DNA from: Nitrosomonas sp.
GTDB taxonomy: Bacteria; Pseudomonadota; Gammaproteobacteria; Burkholderiales; Nitrosomonadaceae
DNA: 64,000 nt
Direction: 5' to 3'
NCBI GenBank assembly: GCA_016708955.1
Contig: JADJES010000001.1
Coordinates: 682,001 to 746,000, forward strand
The position numbers and the translations under genes are program-made. The notes under the pieces were generated by a model. The model did no database searches. It was not told the DNA's origin and was given only the letters and a program-made list of their open reading frames with translations. Shown here one piece after another: positions 48,481 through 57,241 of this stretch. Numbering within the stretch: the first letter of the stretch is position 1; each line of letters opens with the position of its first letter.

Positions 48481-49268
48481 ACTTAAGCGTTATCGCTATT
48501 TGAGGGCTGTTTACCCTTCTGTTCTATTCGTATGCTGCCAAGATCGCTTTAATTAAAGGCATTATGTGTGTGATTATTTCCCGCATGTAATTCATTCTAC
48601 GTGGGAAATACTTCCATGTAAATGCCTTGTGTAATATATTCCCACGAAATATTTGTAGATCAAAACCGATATTGATGTTGTGTTAATAGGAAGCATTTAA
48701 CAAATTTTTCTCAGATGATCCCTGTAAAATTTCGGAGAACGTATTTCTGGTGATGGTTTGCGACAGAATAAGAAGCTCACCCATTGGGTGAAATGAAATC
48801 AGAGAAAAGAACACTGATAAAGGTGATCAACACTTCTTTGCTGGAGATCGGACAGATAGCAGTTGAGCTGAGCGTCGCTATCCCCAGTGGCTGGTTTTAC
48901 CTTTGCTGGGACGAGGGCGGAAGCCCCGCGTTATTGGGGTAGGTGGATGTCTGCTGGATTGCACCAGCTCCATCCCACCGATGAAATTGTTCCCCAGTAA
49001 TCGGCATGCGCAAGACTATCAGCAACGAAAGTATACTTTGCAAGCCGGCGCGCGCCTGACACCGAACCAATCCAAGTGTTGTTGCGAAGAAGAGCGCGTT
49101 ACCCACAGTCCAATTGGTGACGAGCTAAGCCGGAATGGACGCAGTCCTCTGTACAAGAGTGTCCAGGAATCTGTTTTTTTGCACTATAATTGCGCGCACT
49201 GGCTTCTGTGTGTATGCAATAGAGGTAAGTGCTGCCAGTTACCAAAAGAACAAAAAAGGAAATGTTTC
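48481..49268. other. 788-bp region with no recognised gene
   Basis: This stretch follows the ISL3 insertion and ends at the thioesterase ribosome-binding site. An open frame runs from 48903 into the thioesterase, but its composition (many Cys and Arg, no domain) argues against translation, so I do not call it. I see no RNA gene, attachment site or IS ends. The sequence could hold the debris of a further element or a promoter for the next gene. Confidence 0.35.
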
Positions 49269-49745
49269 ATGAGTACTATTTGGTTTAAAGATTACACCAT
49301 TGCGTATCTGGAAGGTTTACGCAATGCCAATATGGGCGAACATATCGGTATTCAATTTACCGAACTGGGGCCGGATTTTCTGAAGGCGCGCATGCCTGTC
49401 GACAAGCGCACAACACAGCCATTCGGTATCCTGCATGGCGGTGCCAGTTGCGTGCTATCTGAAACCTTGGGCAGTGTGTCGGGTTGGATGACAATTGACC
49501 CGGAAAAGTACCGTGCAGTTGGTCTGGAGCTTAATATCAACCACGTTCGTGCGGTTACCAAGGGTCATGTTATTGGTATTTGCACACCGTTACATACTGG
49601 CCGTCGTACACAAGTCTGGCAAACGGATATTGTTGAAGAAGCTACTGGCAAGCGCGTGGCGATTTCGCGATTAACATTGGCGATCATTGAACAAGGCACG
49701 CTCAGTGCGCAGAAGGAACATGTGATCGTCGATAGAGAGCCATGA
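49269..49745 (+). CDS. hotdog-fold acyl-CoA thioesterase (PaaI/MenI-like)
   Basis: This 158-aa protein starts at the ATG at 49269 (AAGGAAA 8 nt upstream). The hotdog motif RTTQPFGILHGGASCVLSETLGS contains the catalytic Glu position of the EntH/MenI group. The later beta strands LELNINHVRAVTKGHVIG and QVWQTDIVEEATGKRVAISRLTLAI fit. Such enzymes hydrolyse acyl-CoA or aryl-CoA thioesters in the cytoplasm. The substrate cannot be inferred from context. It is followed by a terminator and convergent with the membrane-protein gene. Confidence 0.88.
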   Translation: MSTIWFKDYTIAYLEGLRNANMGEHIGIQFTELGPDFLKARMPVDKRTTQPFGILHGGASCVLSETLGSVSGWMTIDPEKYRAVGLELNINHVRAVTKGHVIGICTPLHTGRRTQVWQTDIVEEATGKRVAISRLTLAIIEQGTLSAQKEHVIVDREP

Positions 49746-49755
49746 CACATTGATC

Positions 49756-49799
49756 CAACAAAAAACCCTTATATTTTCAGTGTGAGGGTTTTTTTGTTG
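49756..49799. terminator. bidirectional rho-independent terminator
   Basis: CAACAAAAAACCCT and AGGGTTTTTTTGTTG flank a short loop. It lies between convergent genes and has T-runs for both directions. Confidence 0.8.
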
Positions 49800-49840
49800 A
49801 TGTGGAACGAAAACTTGAACCAGCGTTGTATATGCGCTTT

Positions 49841-50302
49841 TTAAGTTCCCTTGCTGTCTTTACTCTTGCTGGCTTCCACTTCTTTACTGACTAATTTTTC
49901 ATCTGACGATTCAGTATCTTCGGATTGTACTTCTGTCTTTTGGTCACTGGTTTCAATGGAAGCCGTTTCGGTAGAGCTCCTGTCATCGTCTGACGAATTG
50001 TCGCCGGCATGATCATTATCTTTGCTTTTGCTGTTCCACATGAAATAAGCTGCGCCCAGCGTAACGACTACAACCGGCATAGTAATAAATACCAGCAGTG
50101 CATATTCCACTGTGACATCTGAACCTTGAGGAGGGGGGCTATTCACCAAAACGTAAGCATGCGTCAAGGCAACCCCATAAACAGGCAGCAATGCAGCCAT
50201 ATAACGGTTAGTAATGAACGGACGAACTGTCAGCATATTCAAAATATTGGAACCGTAGTATCCAATGAAATAAACAAAAATATAAAAGAAGATGGCGCCC
50301 AT
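49841..50302 (-). CDS. membrane protein with acidic Ser/Asp-rich C-terminal tail
   Basis: This 153-aa protein has three predicted membrane helices: FFYIFVYFIGYYG, RYMAALLPVYGVALTHAYVLV and YALLVFITMPVVVVTLGAAYFMW. A roughly 65-residue hydrophilic tail follows, rich in Asp, Ser, Glu and Lys (SSDDDRSSTETAS, KVEASKSKDSK-type), and is probably unstructured. I recognise no family. It starts MGAIFFYIF at 50302. Between it and the next gene on the plus strand are 232 nt of AT-rich intergenic DNA. Confidence 0.65.
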   Translation of the reverse strand: MGAIFFYIFVYFIGYYGSNILNMLTVRPFITNRYMAALLPVYGVALTHAYVLVNSPPPQGSDVTVEYALLVFITMPVVVVTLGAAYFMWNSKSKDNDHAGDNSSDDDRSSTETASIETSDQKTEVQSEDTESSDEKLVSKEVEASKSKDSKGT

Positions 50303-50534
50303 GGGTTTTCCTATTTAAATCAGGTTTATCGGTTATAAAAATCAGGTTTCATAAAAAAGCTAAAGAATCTTTGGTCTTATGATACACAGATCATCATCAA
50401 AAATGTACTGATAAAAATGAGCGAGAAATTACTGATTCTATGTAAAATATGGAATGTATTTCTATTTTATGGAGATATCGGATGGGCTATACTGCCCTTT
50501 TGAATTTTAAATCCAATCATCAAAGGAGTCGCGC

Positions 50535-51188
50535 ATGAATCAGGAAATACCACCGTTAGACCCACATCCCTTGAGTGAATATGTTGCCTGGGCGGGCGGG
50601 CGTAATCGTGAACCCATATTAGGTGTGTTGAAAGATAAGCTACCAAAAGATCCCGAACGCGTTCTGGAAATGGCCAGTGGCAGTGGTATGCATATTAATT
50701 ATTTTGCGCCGCATTTTGAGCATCTGCATTTTCATCCGACTGATAAAGACATCGAGGTTCTTGATAACATCAAGAAATTGACCGGCGATCTCGGCAATAA
50801 CAATATTGCAGATCCAGGTCGTTTGGATTTGACAGATCCACAGACATGGTTCAATCCAGGGCCAGAAAAAACATTTGCTGCTATTTTCTGCATCAATATT
50901 TTTCAGGTGGCGCCAATTTCAATTGCCGATGGCATGATGAAATGCGCTGCGCATTTACTCAAAGATGACGGATTTCTTCTGATCTATGGGCCCTTCCAGA
51001 TTGAAGGGAAATTTTCTACCGATTCCAATAAATCTTTCCATGAAACATTAAGTTCTGTGGGTGTACCCGAATGGGGATTAAAGGACATTGCCGATTTAAA
51101 AAAAGCGGCTGCCAATCATGGATTGGAGTTGAAAGAAAAGATTGATATGCCTAGCAATAATTTTTCACTCATCTTCGGTAAAATATAA
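50535..51188 (+). CDS. DUF938 SAM-dependent methyltransferase-like protein
   Basis: This 217-aa protein starts MNQEIPPLDPHPLSEYVAW and has the DUF938 body: GGRNREPILGVL, VLEMASGSGMHINYFAPHF (SAM-binding motif I), HFHPTDKD and GFLLIYGPFQIEGKF. A methyl-donor role is predicted from the fold; the substrate is unknown. Its stop codon overlaps the next start by 1 nt, so it is probably coupled with the SDR-type gene. AAGGAG precedes the start. Confidence 0.85.
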   Translation: MNQEIPPLDPHPLSEYVAWAGGRNREPILGVLKDKLPKDPERVLEMASGSGMHINYFAPHFEHLHFHPTDKDIEVLDNIKKLTGDLGNNNIADPGRLDLTDPQTWFNPGPEKTFAAIFCINIFQVAPISIADGMMKCAAHLLKDDGFLLIYGPFQIEGKFSTDSNKSFHETLSSVGVPEWGLKDIADLKKAAANHGLELKEKIDMPSNNFSLIFGKI

Positions 51189-51924
51189 TGATCAGTCAGT
51201 CCGGCTCAGCGATGGTTGTCGGTGTTGGACCTGAACGGGGGCTGGGGGCTGCATTGGCTATGTGCTTTGCTGAAAAGGCCTGCATGTTTTTATGATCGGA
51301 CGTAGTGAAGAAAAGCTAAACAATATTGTGAAACTGATTCAAGAAACGGGGAGATCGGCAACAGCCATTGTTGCTGATGTAACTGTTGAGCAGGATGTTG
51401 GGCGATGTTTTGATGTGCTGCGTGAACGCGGGGATATCATTCAGGTTGCCGCCTACAATGTGGATAGCAATATCCCTGCCCCGTTTTTGCAGACTGACGT
51501 GACAACATTCACTACTTTGTGGCAACAGAACTGCCTGGGTGCATTCCTGTTTGCTAAAGAGATCGTCGCGATCATGCAAGCTCAGCAACAGGGAACTGTA
51601 TTTTTTACCGGAGCAACCGGCTCACTAAGAGCCAAGCCACCTTTTACTGCATTTGCATCGGCCAAGGCTGGAATGAGAGCATTGGCGCAAGGATTGGCGC
51701 GAGAATTCTCACCGCTGGGTGTACATGTAGTGCATACCGTGATTGATGGTGTGATTGATGGTGACCGTGCACGTAATCAGTTTCCCGAGTATGTCGAAGC
51801 CAAAGGTCAGGAAGGATTGCTGCAATTGGAAGCTATTGCGCAAACCTATTGGGCAATACATCAGCAACCACGCTGTGCCTGGACACATGAACTGGATCTG
51901 CGGCCTTTCAAGGAGCCGTTCTAA
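51188..51924 (+). pseudogene. short-chain dehydrogenase/reductase-like protein, one frameshift near the start
   Basis: The ATG at 51188 starts MISQSGSAMVVGVGPERGLGAALA, a Rossmann nucleotide loop, but the frame stops at 51295. The main part continues in another frame (MIGRSEEKLNNIVKLI through LDLRPFKEPF). Adding one A to the AAAA near 51280 would give FAEKGLHVFMIGRSEEKL and a 245-aa protein. The usual SDR Tyr-X3-Lys is FASAKAG here, Phe for Tyr; this fits a subgroup I have seen but argues against classic chemistry. It belongs to the DUF938-SDR-DUF1326-DUF2182 run. Confidence 0.78.
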
Positions 51925-51940
51925 AATATTAGGAAATATT

Positions 51941-52549
51941 ATGAATACAACAACTAATTGGAACCTGCAGGGCAGTTATTTTGAAACTTGTAATTGTGAA
52001 ACCGCTTGTCCATGTGTCTGGCTTCAGCCGCCCTCTGAGGGCAATTGCAAGTTACTGGTCGCATGGCATATTGATTCCGGTCATCTGAATGACGAAAAAT
52101 TGGATGACCTGAATGTTGCATTAGCATGCTATTCACCGGGCCATATGAAAGAGGGTAACTGGCAAGCGGCACTCTATGTGGATGAGCGCGCAACGGATGC
52201 GCAGTTCGACGCCATCACGCAAATCTATGCGGGAAAACTAGGTGGGCATCCAGCCATTTTGATGAGTTTTGTCACCGAAGTTTGGGGCATCAAAAGAGTG
52301 AAGATTGATTTTAAAATGCAAGGTAATCAGCGGCGATTGATTATTCCTGATATCGCACAAGCAACGATTGAGAGCATTCAGGGTATTAAAGGCGGAGAGG
52401 CGACCATTGATAATCCACCCTTATGTGTTGTGTCAAGCCACCCGACGGTAGTAGCAAAATCCAGTCAATATCAATACCAGGATTATGATAAGGCCTGGAA
52501 ATTTACCGAACGCAATGGGTATTACTCGCCGTTTACTTATCAGCCCTGA
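51941..52549 (+). CDS. DUF1326 domain protein with CxCxxxCxC motif
   Basis: This 202-aa protein starts at the ATG at 51941 (AGGA 6 nt upstream). It has the DUF1326 pattern WNLQGSYFETCNCETACPCVW, in which Cys 17, 19, 23 and 25 form a metal- or disulfide-type cluster. The rest includes AWHIDSGHLND and LGGHPAILMSFVTEVWGIK. DUF1326 proteins are often encoded beside DUF2182 membrane proteins, as here (58 nt gap). No function is established; metal handling is an inference from the cysteines. Confidence 0.85.
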   Translation: MNTTTNWNLQGSYFETCNCETACPCVWLQPPSEGNCKLLVAWHIDSGHLNDEKLDDLNVALACYSPGHMKEGNWQAALYVDERATDAQFDAITQIYAGKLGGHPAILMSFVTEVWGIKRVKIDFKMQGNQRRLIIPDIAQATIESIQGIKGGEATIDNPPLCVVSSHPTVVAKSSQYQYQDYDKAWKFTERNGYYSPFTYQP

Positions 52550-52606
52550 AAACAACATTTCTGAAATACCTTATTCGTGGATAATCTCTAGACATAGGGG
52601 TTATCC

Positions 52607-53305
52607 GTGGCCATTCTAATGCCTAAAAATCAATTGGCTATTTGGATAGCCTTGTTGACAGTTATTGCTGTTGCCTGGTTTTATCTATTTTATCAAAACT
52701 GGCAAATGACATCCCTGCCCATGTCTGAAATGTGGATGCCGCCATCTGAAACATTTGCCTGGCAATGGATGGATTTTGGTCTGACTTATCTGATGTGGGC
52801 GGTGATGATGGCTGCCATGATGTTGCCATCTGTTATACCAATGATTCTGGTGTATGCCAAGATCTGTCAGCAACGCAAGCAAACAATCAATCCATTTGTT
52901 CCATTGTTTTCACTGGCATATCTGCTGGTATGGATGGTATTTAGTATAGTGCTGACGTTATTGCAATGGCAAATGCACGGACTGCATTTTTTATCGCCAA
53001 TGATGGACAATCAGAACGAAATCATAGCGGCAGCTATTTTTATTTTCGCAGGTATTTATCAATTCACGCCATTAAAGAACAGTTTTTTGCAAAACTGCCG
53101 TTCGCCCATGGGATTTCTGTTAATCGAATGGCGTGAGGGTGCCATGGGATCTTTTCAAATGGGACTAAAGCATGGTGGCATGTGCCTCGGGTGTTGCTGG
53201 GCGCAGATGATGATTATGTTTGCTGTCGGCGTGATGAATCTGTTGGGGATGGTATTGATCACTCTACTAGTTTTAATTGAAACCGCTATCTTCATTGACT
53301 ACTGA
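52607..53305 (+). CDS. DUF2182 Met-rich integral membrane protein, shortened C-terminus
   Basis: This 232-aa protein starts GTG at 52607 (MAILMPKNQLAIW) and has about six membrane helices. They are unusually rich in methionine, with GLTYLMWAVMMAAMMLPSVI and the conserved GGMCLGCCWAQMMIMFAVGVMN carrying three Cys. The family is called predicted metal-binding. The C-terminus breaks off in LLVLIETAIFIDY, whereas DUF2182 proteins usually continue with another helix. The downstream DUF3422 gene starts inside this end, so a deletion may have joined them. Confidence 0.82.
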   Translation: MAILMPKNQLAIWIALLTVIAVAWFYLFYQNWQMTSLPMSEMWMPPSETFAWQWMDFGLTYLMWAVMMAAMMLPSVIPMILVYAKICQQRKQTINPFVPLFSLAYLLVWMVFSIVLTLLQWQMHGLHFLSPMMDNQNEIIAAAIFIFAGIYQFTPLKNSFLQNCRSPMGFLLIEWREGAMGSFQMGLKHGGMCLGCCWAQMMIMFAVGVMNLLGMVLITLLVLIETAIFIDY

Positions 53306-54623
53306 GCCTCAGGATCTCCTTAAAGAGAAATTGCTGGCTATCCCTGAATATTCGCAAAGACAGGAGTTACATAACGAGCTTAATTCGGTCGCGTATGAAC
53401 TTTTGGCGCCGCCTGTTCAGCTTTCGCATTTGGTCTTAATGTCCGAGCGGCACTGGGTTGATCAGGAGCGTAAATTGATCGGTGAGTTATGTGTCCGCTA
53501 TGGCATTACTCCGCCCAATACGCACGAAAATGATTTCAGTGCGGATTTTGGCGAATTCCGCCTCCGTTGGGAGCGGCATACCGAATACTCGACGTATACT
53601 GTTTATCGCGCAAAACCATTTGTAACCCCTTTTGAGCAGCCGGCGATTGAATACGTGCCGCAGGAGTGGCTGGTCCGTTTGCCAGGTGAATTGCTGGTAG
53701 CAACGCATATTGCTTTGGATGACCGGTCGCGACCCAAGCGTAGCTTGCATGAACTGTCTATTTTATTTGCCTCCGGAACAGTGATCGGTTCCAAGGTGGC
53801 GGGAGGTGCCGCCAGTGTGTGGAGTGATAATCAGATACATCATGATAATTTTGGCCGCATACTGATCCATGATGAAAATTTGCGCAGCCGCCAGGTAGGA
53901 CGGCTGGTGCAGCGCCTGCTTGAGATCGAAACCTACCGCATGCTGGCGATGCTGCCCTTGCCGATCACCCGCGAGATCATTCCACAATTGGCGCGTGCCG
54001 ATCAGCGTCTGGCTACACTGATTGCCAACAATGTGGAACTGACCAGCATCGAAGATGAGCAGCGTTTGCTGGACGAACTGACGCGTTTGGCGGCGGAAAC
54101 CGAGCGATTGTCCGCGCAAACCAGTCATCGTTTTAATGCATCCAGAGCCTATTACGATATCGTGAAATTACGCATTACCGAATTACGCGAAGAGCGTATT
54201 GAGGGATTGCAGATGCTCCAGGAATTCATGATTCAGCGATTGTCGTCAGCAATGGGGACTTGCGAGTTGGTGCATACTAAGCTGGAGACGTTGTCGATGC
54301 GTCTCGGGCGTGCATCGGCCTTACTGCGCACACGGGTTGATCTGTCCATGGAAGCGCAAATCCGCGACTTGCTGAAATCCATGGATCACCGTGCTCATGT
54401 ACAATTACGCATGCAGGAAACGGTTGAAGGTTTGTCTGTTGTCGTGTTGAGTTATTACTTGCTGGGTATTCTGGGCTATGGCTTAAAAGCGCTCCAGGCT
54501 GCGGGACAGGATATTAATGTTGAATTACTGACCGGTATTGCGATTCCTGTCGTGGTAATCAGTGTCTTCTTTGTTGTGAGTGGTTTGCGCCACGTGATCA
54601 GCAAGTTGCATCGGGATAAGTGA
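53277..54623 (+). CDS. DUF3422 membrane-anchored protein
   Basis: This 448-aa protein starts at a TTG at 53277 (MKPLSSLTTEPQDLL), overlapping the previous gene by 29 nt without a clear ribosome-binding site. The DUF3422 body has coiled-coil regions (about residues 230-300) and two C-terminal membrane helices (VVVLSYYLLGILGYGL and IAIPVVVISVFFVVSGL) after repeats such as ITELREERIEGLQMLQEF. It probably lies in the inner membrane with a large soluble N-terminal domain. Function unknown. It is convergent with sdaA, with only 7 nt between stops. Confidence 0.85.
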   Translation: MKPLSSLTTEPQDLLKEKLLAIPEYSQRQELHNELNSVAYELLAPPVQLSHLVLMSERHWVDQERKLIGELCVRYGITPPNTHENDFSADFGEFRLRWERHTEYSTYTVYRAKPFVTPFEQPAIEYVPQEWLVRLPGELLVATHIALDDRSRPKRSLHELSILFASGTVIGSKVAGGAASVWSDNQIHHDNFGRILIHDENLRSRQVGRLVQRLLEIETYRMLAMLPLPITREIIPQLARADQRLATLIANNVELTSIEDEQRLLDELTRLAAETERLSAQTSHRFNASRAYYDIVKLRITELREERIEGLQMLQEFMIQRLSSAMGTCELVHTKLETLSMRLGRASALLRTRVDLSMEAQIRDLLKSMDHRAHVQLRMQETVEGLSVVVLSYYLLGILGYGLKALQAAGQDINVELLTGIAIPVVVISVFFVVSGLRHVISKLHRDK

Positions 54624-54630
54624 GCGCTGA

Positions 54631-56010
54631 TTAGCATTCGGTGATACTGACTGCCAGCCCGCCCAGAGAGGTTTCCTTATATTTGACCGACATTTCCAGC
54701 CCGGTTTGTTTCATCGCAGCGATGCAATTATCCAATGACATAAAATGCTGGCCATCGCCACGGATTGCCAGTGAGGCGGCGGTATAAGCCTTGATGGCGC
54801 CAAATCCGTTGCGTTCAATACACGGCACCTGCACCAGACTGCCTACCGGATCACACGTCATGCCCAAATGATGCTCCAGTGCGATTTCTGCAGCGTTCTC
54901 AATTTGTTCGGTTGTGCCGCCTTTAATCGCACATAAGCCTGCAGCGGCCATAGCTGAAGCAGAGCCTACTTCGCCTTGACAACCCACTTCAGCACCGGAG
55001 ATTGAACTGTTATGTTTGATCAATCCGCCGATGGCACCGGCTACCAGCAAGAAATCACGCACTTGTTCCGGTGTTGCATCCTCATGTTTCACTGCATAAT
55101 AAATAACTGCCGGTATGACGCCTGCTGCACCGTTGGTGGGTGCTGTCACTACCATATGACCCGCAGCATTTTCTTCGTTCACTGCCATGGCATAGGCGCA
55201 CAGCCAGTCGTTCAAATTAGCTTTTTGCGGATTCTCCTGTAATTGCAGGTGCAAAGAATGCGCGCGCCGTTTAATGTTAAGCCCGCCGGGTAGCCGGCCT
55301 TCAGCTACAAGGCCATTTTCCAAGCAAGTGCGCATCGCATCCCAAACGGCATCCAATCCCCCATTCAATTCTGCTTCACTGATGCGCTCCAGTTCATTGC
55401 TGCGTTTCATAGCAGCAATCGATAAGCCGCTGTCGGCTGACATTTTCATCATCTGGTTGGCTGAATCAAACGGAAAGCCGCAGGAGCTGGTTGCCTCCAT
55501 TTTAATGGGAGCAACAATTTGACCAATTTCAGACAATGTGGTGATAAAACCACCGCCAATTGAAAAATAAGTTTCGGTCAACAGGGTCTTGCCGGTTCCG
55601 TCCAGCAACTGAAAAATCATACCATTCGGATGTTCCGGCAGCGGTTCTCCACGATCGAAGATAATATCTTCAGGCGGATTAAAGTGGATCACTGTCGATT
55701 CATTGATGCGGATGGTGTTTTGTTGCCAAAGTGTTTGGAACAATTCATTCACATTCAGTTTCGCCAATCCTTGCGGTGTATATTCATGCATGCCTAAGGT
55801 CACCGCACGATCGGTGGCGTGACCTTTGCCGGTGAACGCTAAGGATCCCCGTAAGGTACAGCGCACCTGCAGGAAAGATGGCGCGGGATGACTGGAAATA
55901 AAAACCTCGATACGGTCGCGAAAATCCTTGGCTGCAACCATAGGACCCATCGTATGCGAACTGGATGGGCCGATACCTATTTTAAAAAGATCTAGAACGC
56001 TAATGAACAT
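54631..56010 (-). CDS. sdaA: L-serine ammonia-lyase (4Fe-4S type)
   Basis: This 459-aa enzyme deaminates L-serine to pyruvate and ammonia. It starts MFISVLDLFKIGIGPSSSHTMGPM, where the SSSHT motif binds substrate. The cluster-binding cysteines are likely in EVGCQGEVGSASAMAAAGLCA and MTCDPVGSLVQVPC. Length fits single-chain SdaA. It stands alone between DUF3422 and the intergenic region 56011-56472. Confidence 0.96.
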   Translation of the reverse strand: MFISVLDLFKIGIGPSSSHTMGPMVAAKDFRDRIEVFISSHPAPSFLQVRCTLRGSLAFTGKGHATDRAVTLGMHEYTPQGLAKLNVNELFQTLWQQNTIRINESTVIHFNPPEDIIFDRGEPLPEHPNGMIFQLLDGTGKTLLTETYFSIGGGFITTLSEIGQIVAPIKMEATSSCGFPFDSANQMMKMSADSGLSIAAMKRSNELERISEAELNGGLDAVWDAMRTCLENGLVAEGRLPGGLNIKRRAHSLHLQLQENPQKANLNDWLCAYAMAVNEENAAGHMVVTAPTNGAAGVIPAVIYYAVKHEDATPEQVRDFLLVAGAIGGLIKHNSSISGAEVGCQGEVGSASAMAAAGLCAIKGGTTEQIENAAEIALEHHLGMTCDPVGSLVQVPCIERNGFGAIKAYTAASLAIRGDGQHFMSLDNCIAAMKQTGLEMSVKYKETSLGGLAVSITEC

Positions 56011-56472
56011 TAGATTGCCTATGAAAATTCGAAATTCTTAGAAGATCAAGACGAAGTTTTGTGGAAAATGCGCGTTAAAAATTATAGCGCAGCTAGTATG
56101 CTATATGTCATGCACTGACTCAATAAATTTTTTGAATATCAAAACTTGCTGGGTTTATTAGCTGGCGTGAGCCAACGAATCTTCATGTTATTTATGGGTA
56201 TGTAGCAATTAACTCTTGAAATTGACTTATTTTTTCAAGTGACATTAGGGCCGCGGCTCATCCTCCCAATCGATTTTATCCAATCTTTGAATTTAGATGC
56301 TTCCATGATGCATACCTCTTCTACTACATTTCGATGCATATTCGACTGGCAATTCAACAATAAATTGCTACTGAGCCTTCTTATTCTATCTGGACAGCCT
56401 CCTAGTCGAACAGAACAGACAGATCAAGGCATAAGAGCTACTGCCGCAGATCCTGATCAATCCGGTTTCATG
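56011..56472. other. intergenic region sdaA / tpm with a possible IS stub
   Basis: The minus-strand frame from 56306 to 56235 reads MEASKFKDWIKSIGRMSR and stops after 23 residues, with GAGG upstream. It looks like the first residues of a transposase of the IS1595 type, but it is too short to be sure. A promoter for sdaA should also lie here. Nothing else is recognised. Confidence 0.35.
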
Positions 56473-57135
56473 TTATGGAGTACCTATTCTCAGCAAAATT
56501 GTATTTTCCTGTAACCGGCTCAAGCCGCGATCTTGAAAGCGCGGATTTTGTTCGAGCACATCCTGCTGTGACAACAACGTGATTCCGGCGTGCGGCTGAT
56601 AGAGTGCAGTAACTTCATCCATGGAAACTGCAAACGGCGGGCCGGACATTTCATACTGCGGGTAGTCGAGTGTGACGAGCAGGATTTGCGTTGCTGGCGG
56701 AAGAATATGCAAAAGGTGATGTGTATAGCGTTTACGCATTTCCGGCGGCAATGCGACCAATGCTGCGCGATCGTAGACCGCAGTAACTTTTGCTACATCA
56801 TTTTTACGCAAATCAAAAAAATCCCCGCACAAAATGTGCATATCATTTGCTTCCAGATGGGTGAATTGATCATGCGCCCTGCACTGAGGTGTCAGGCCAT
56901 TCTCTGTAAAGAATGCTTGTGCCGCAATTCCACTTAATTCGACACCCAGAACTGTATGTCCTTGTTGGTGCAGCCAAAGCATATCGCGGCTTTTGCCGCA
57001 CAACGGCACAAGCACCGTACTACCCGGAGCAAGCTGTAAGCGCGGCCAAAATTGACTCAAATACGGATTGATTTCATTCTGATGGAAACCGATATCTTGT
57101 CGTTCCCAGCGATCCAGCCAGTATTCTTTCTGCAT
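56473..57135 (-). CDS. tpm: thiopurine S-methyltransferase
   Basis: This 220-aa SAM-dependent methyltransferase starts MQKEYWLDRWERQDIGFHQNEINPYL, and its SAM site is VLVPLCGKSRDMLWL. The family motif AVYDRAALVALPPEMR is present. Bacterial TPMTs methylate thiopurines and also detoxify selenium and tellurium oxyanions. It lies 106 nt downstream of the guanidine carboxylase gene on the same strand, so it may be read from the same transcript, though the gap contains no clear signal. Confidence 0.93.
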   Translation of the reverse strand: MQKEYWLDRWERQDIGFHQNEINPYLSQFWPRLQLAPGSTVLVPLCGKSRDMLWLHQQGHTVLGVELSGIAAQAFFTENGLTPQCRAHDQFTHLEANDMHILCGDFFDLRKNDVAKVTAVYDRAALVALPPEMRKRYTHHLLHILPPATQILLVTLDYPQYEMSGPPFAVSMDEVTALYQPHAGITLLSQQDVLEQNPRFQDRGLSRLQENTILLRIGTP

Positions 57136-57241
57136 TATGGATTCTCTTGCTGTCGTAGGTGGTTGTACTAGCGATTAGAATAACCGATATCGCTTTGCAG
57201 CAGGGTTGTGATGTCGCCAAGCGGGGAAAATTTTTCCATGA

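Noticed and set aside
48903..49268. N-terminal extension of the thioesterase frame by 122 residues
   Set aside because: The ATG at 49269 has a good ribosome-binding site and begins like other hotdog proteins; the extension is Cys/Arg-rich with no domain.
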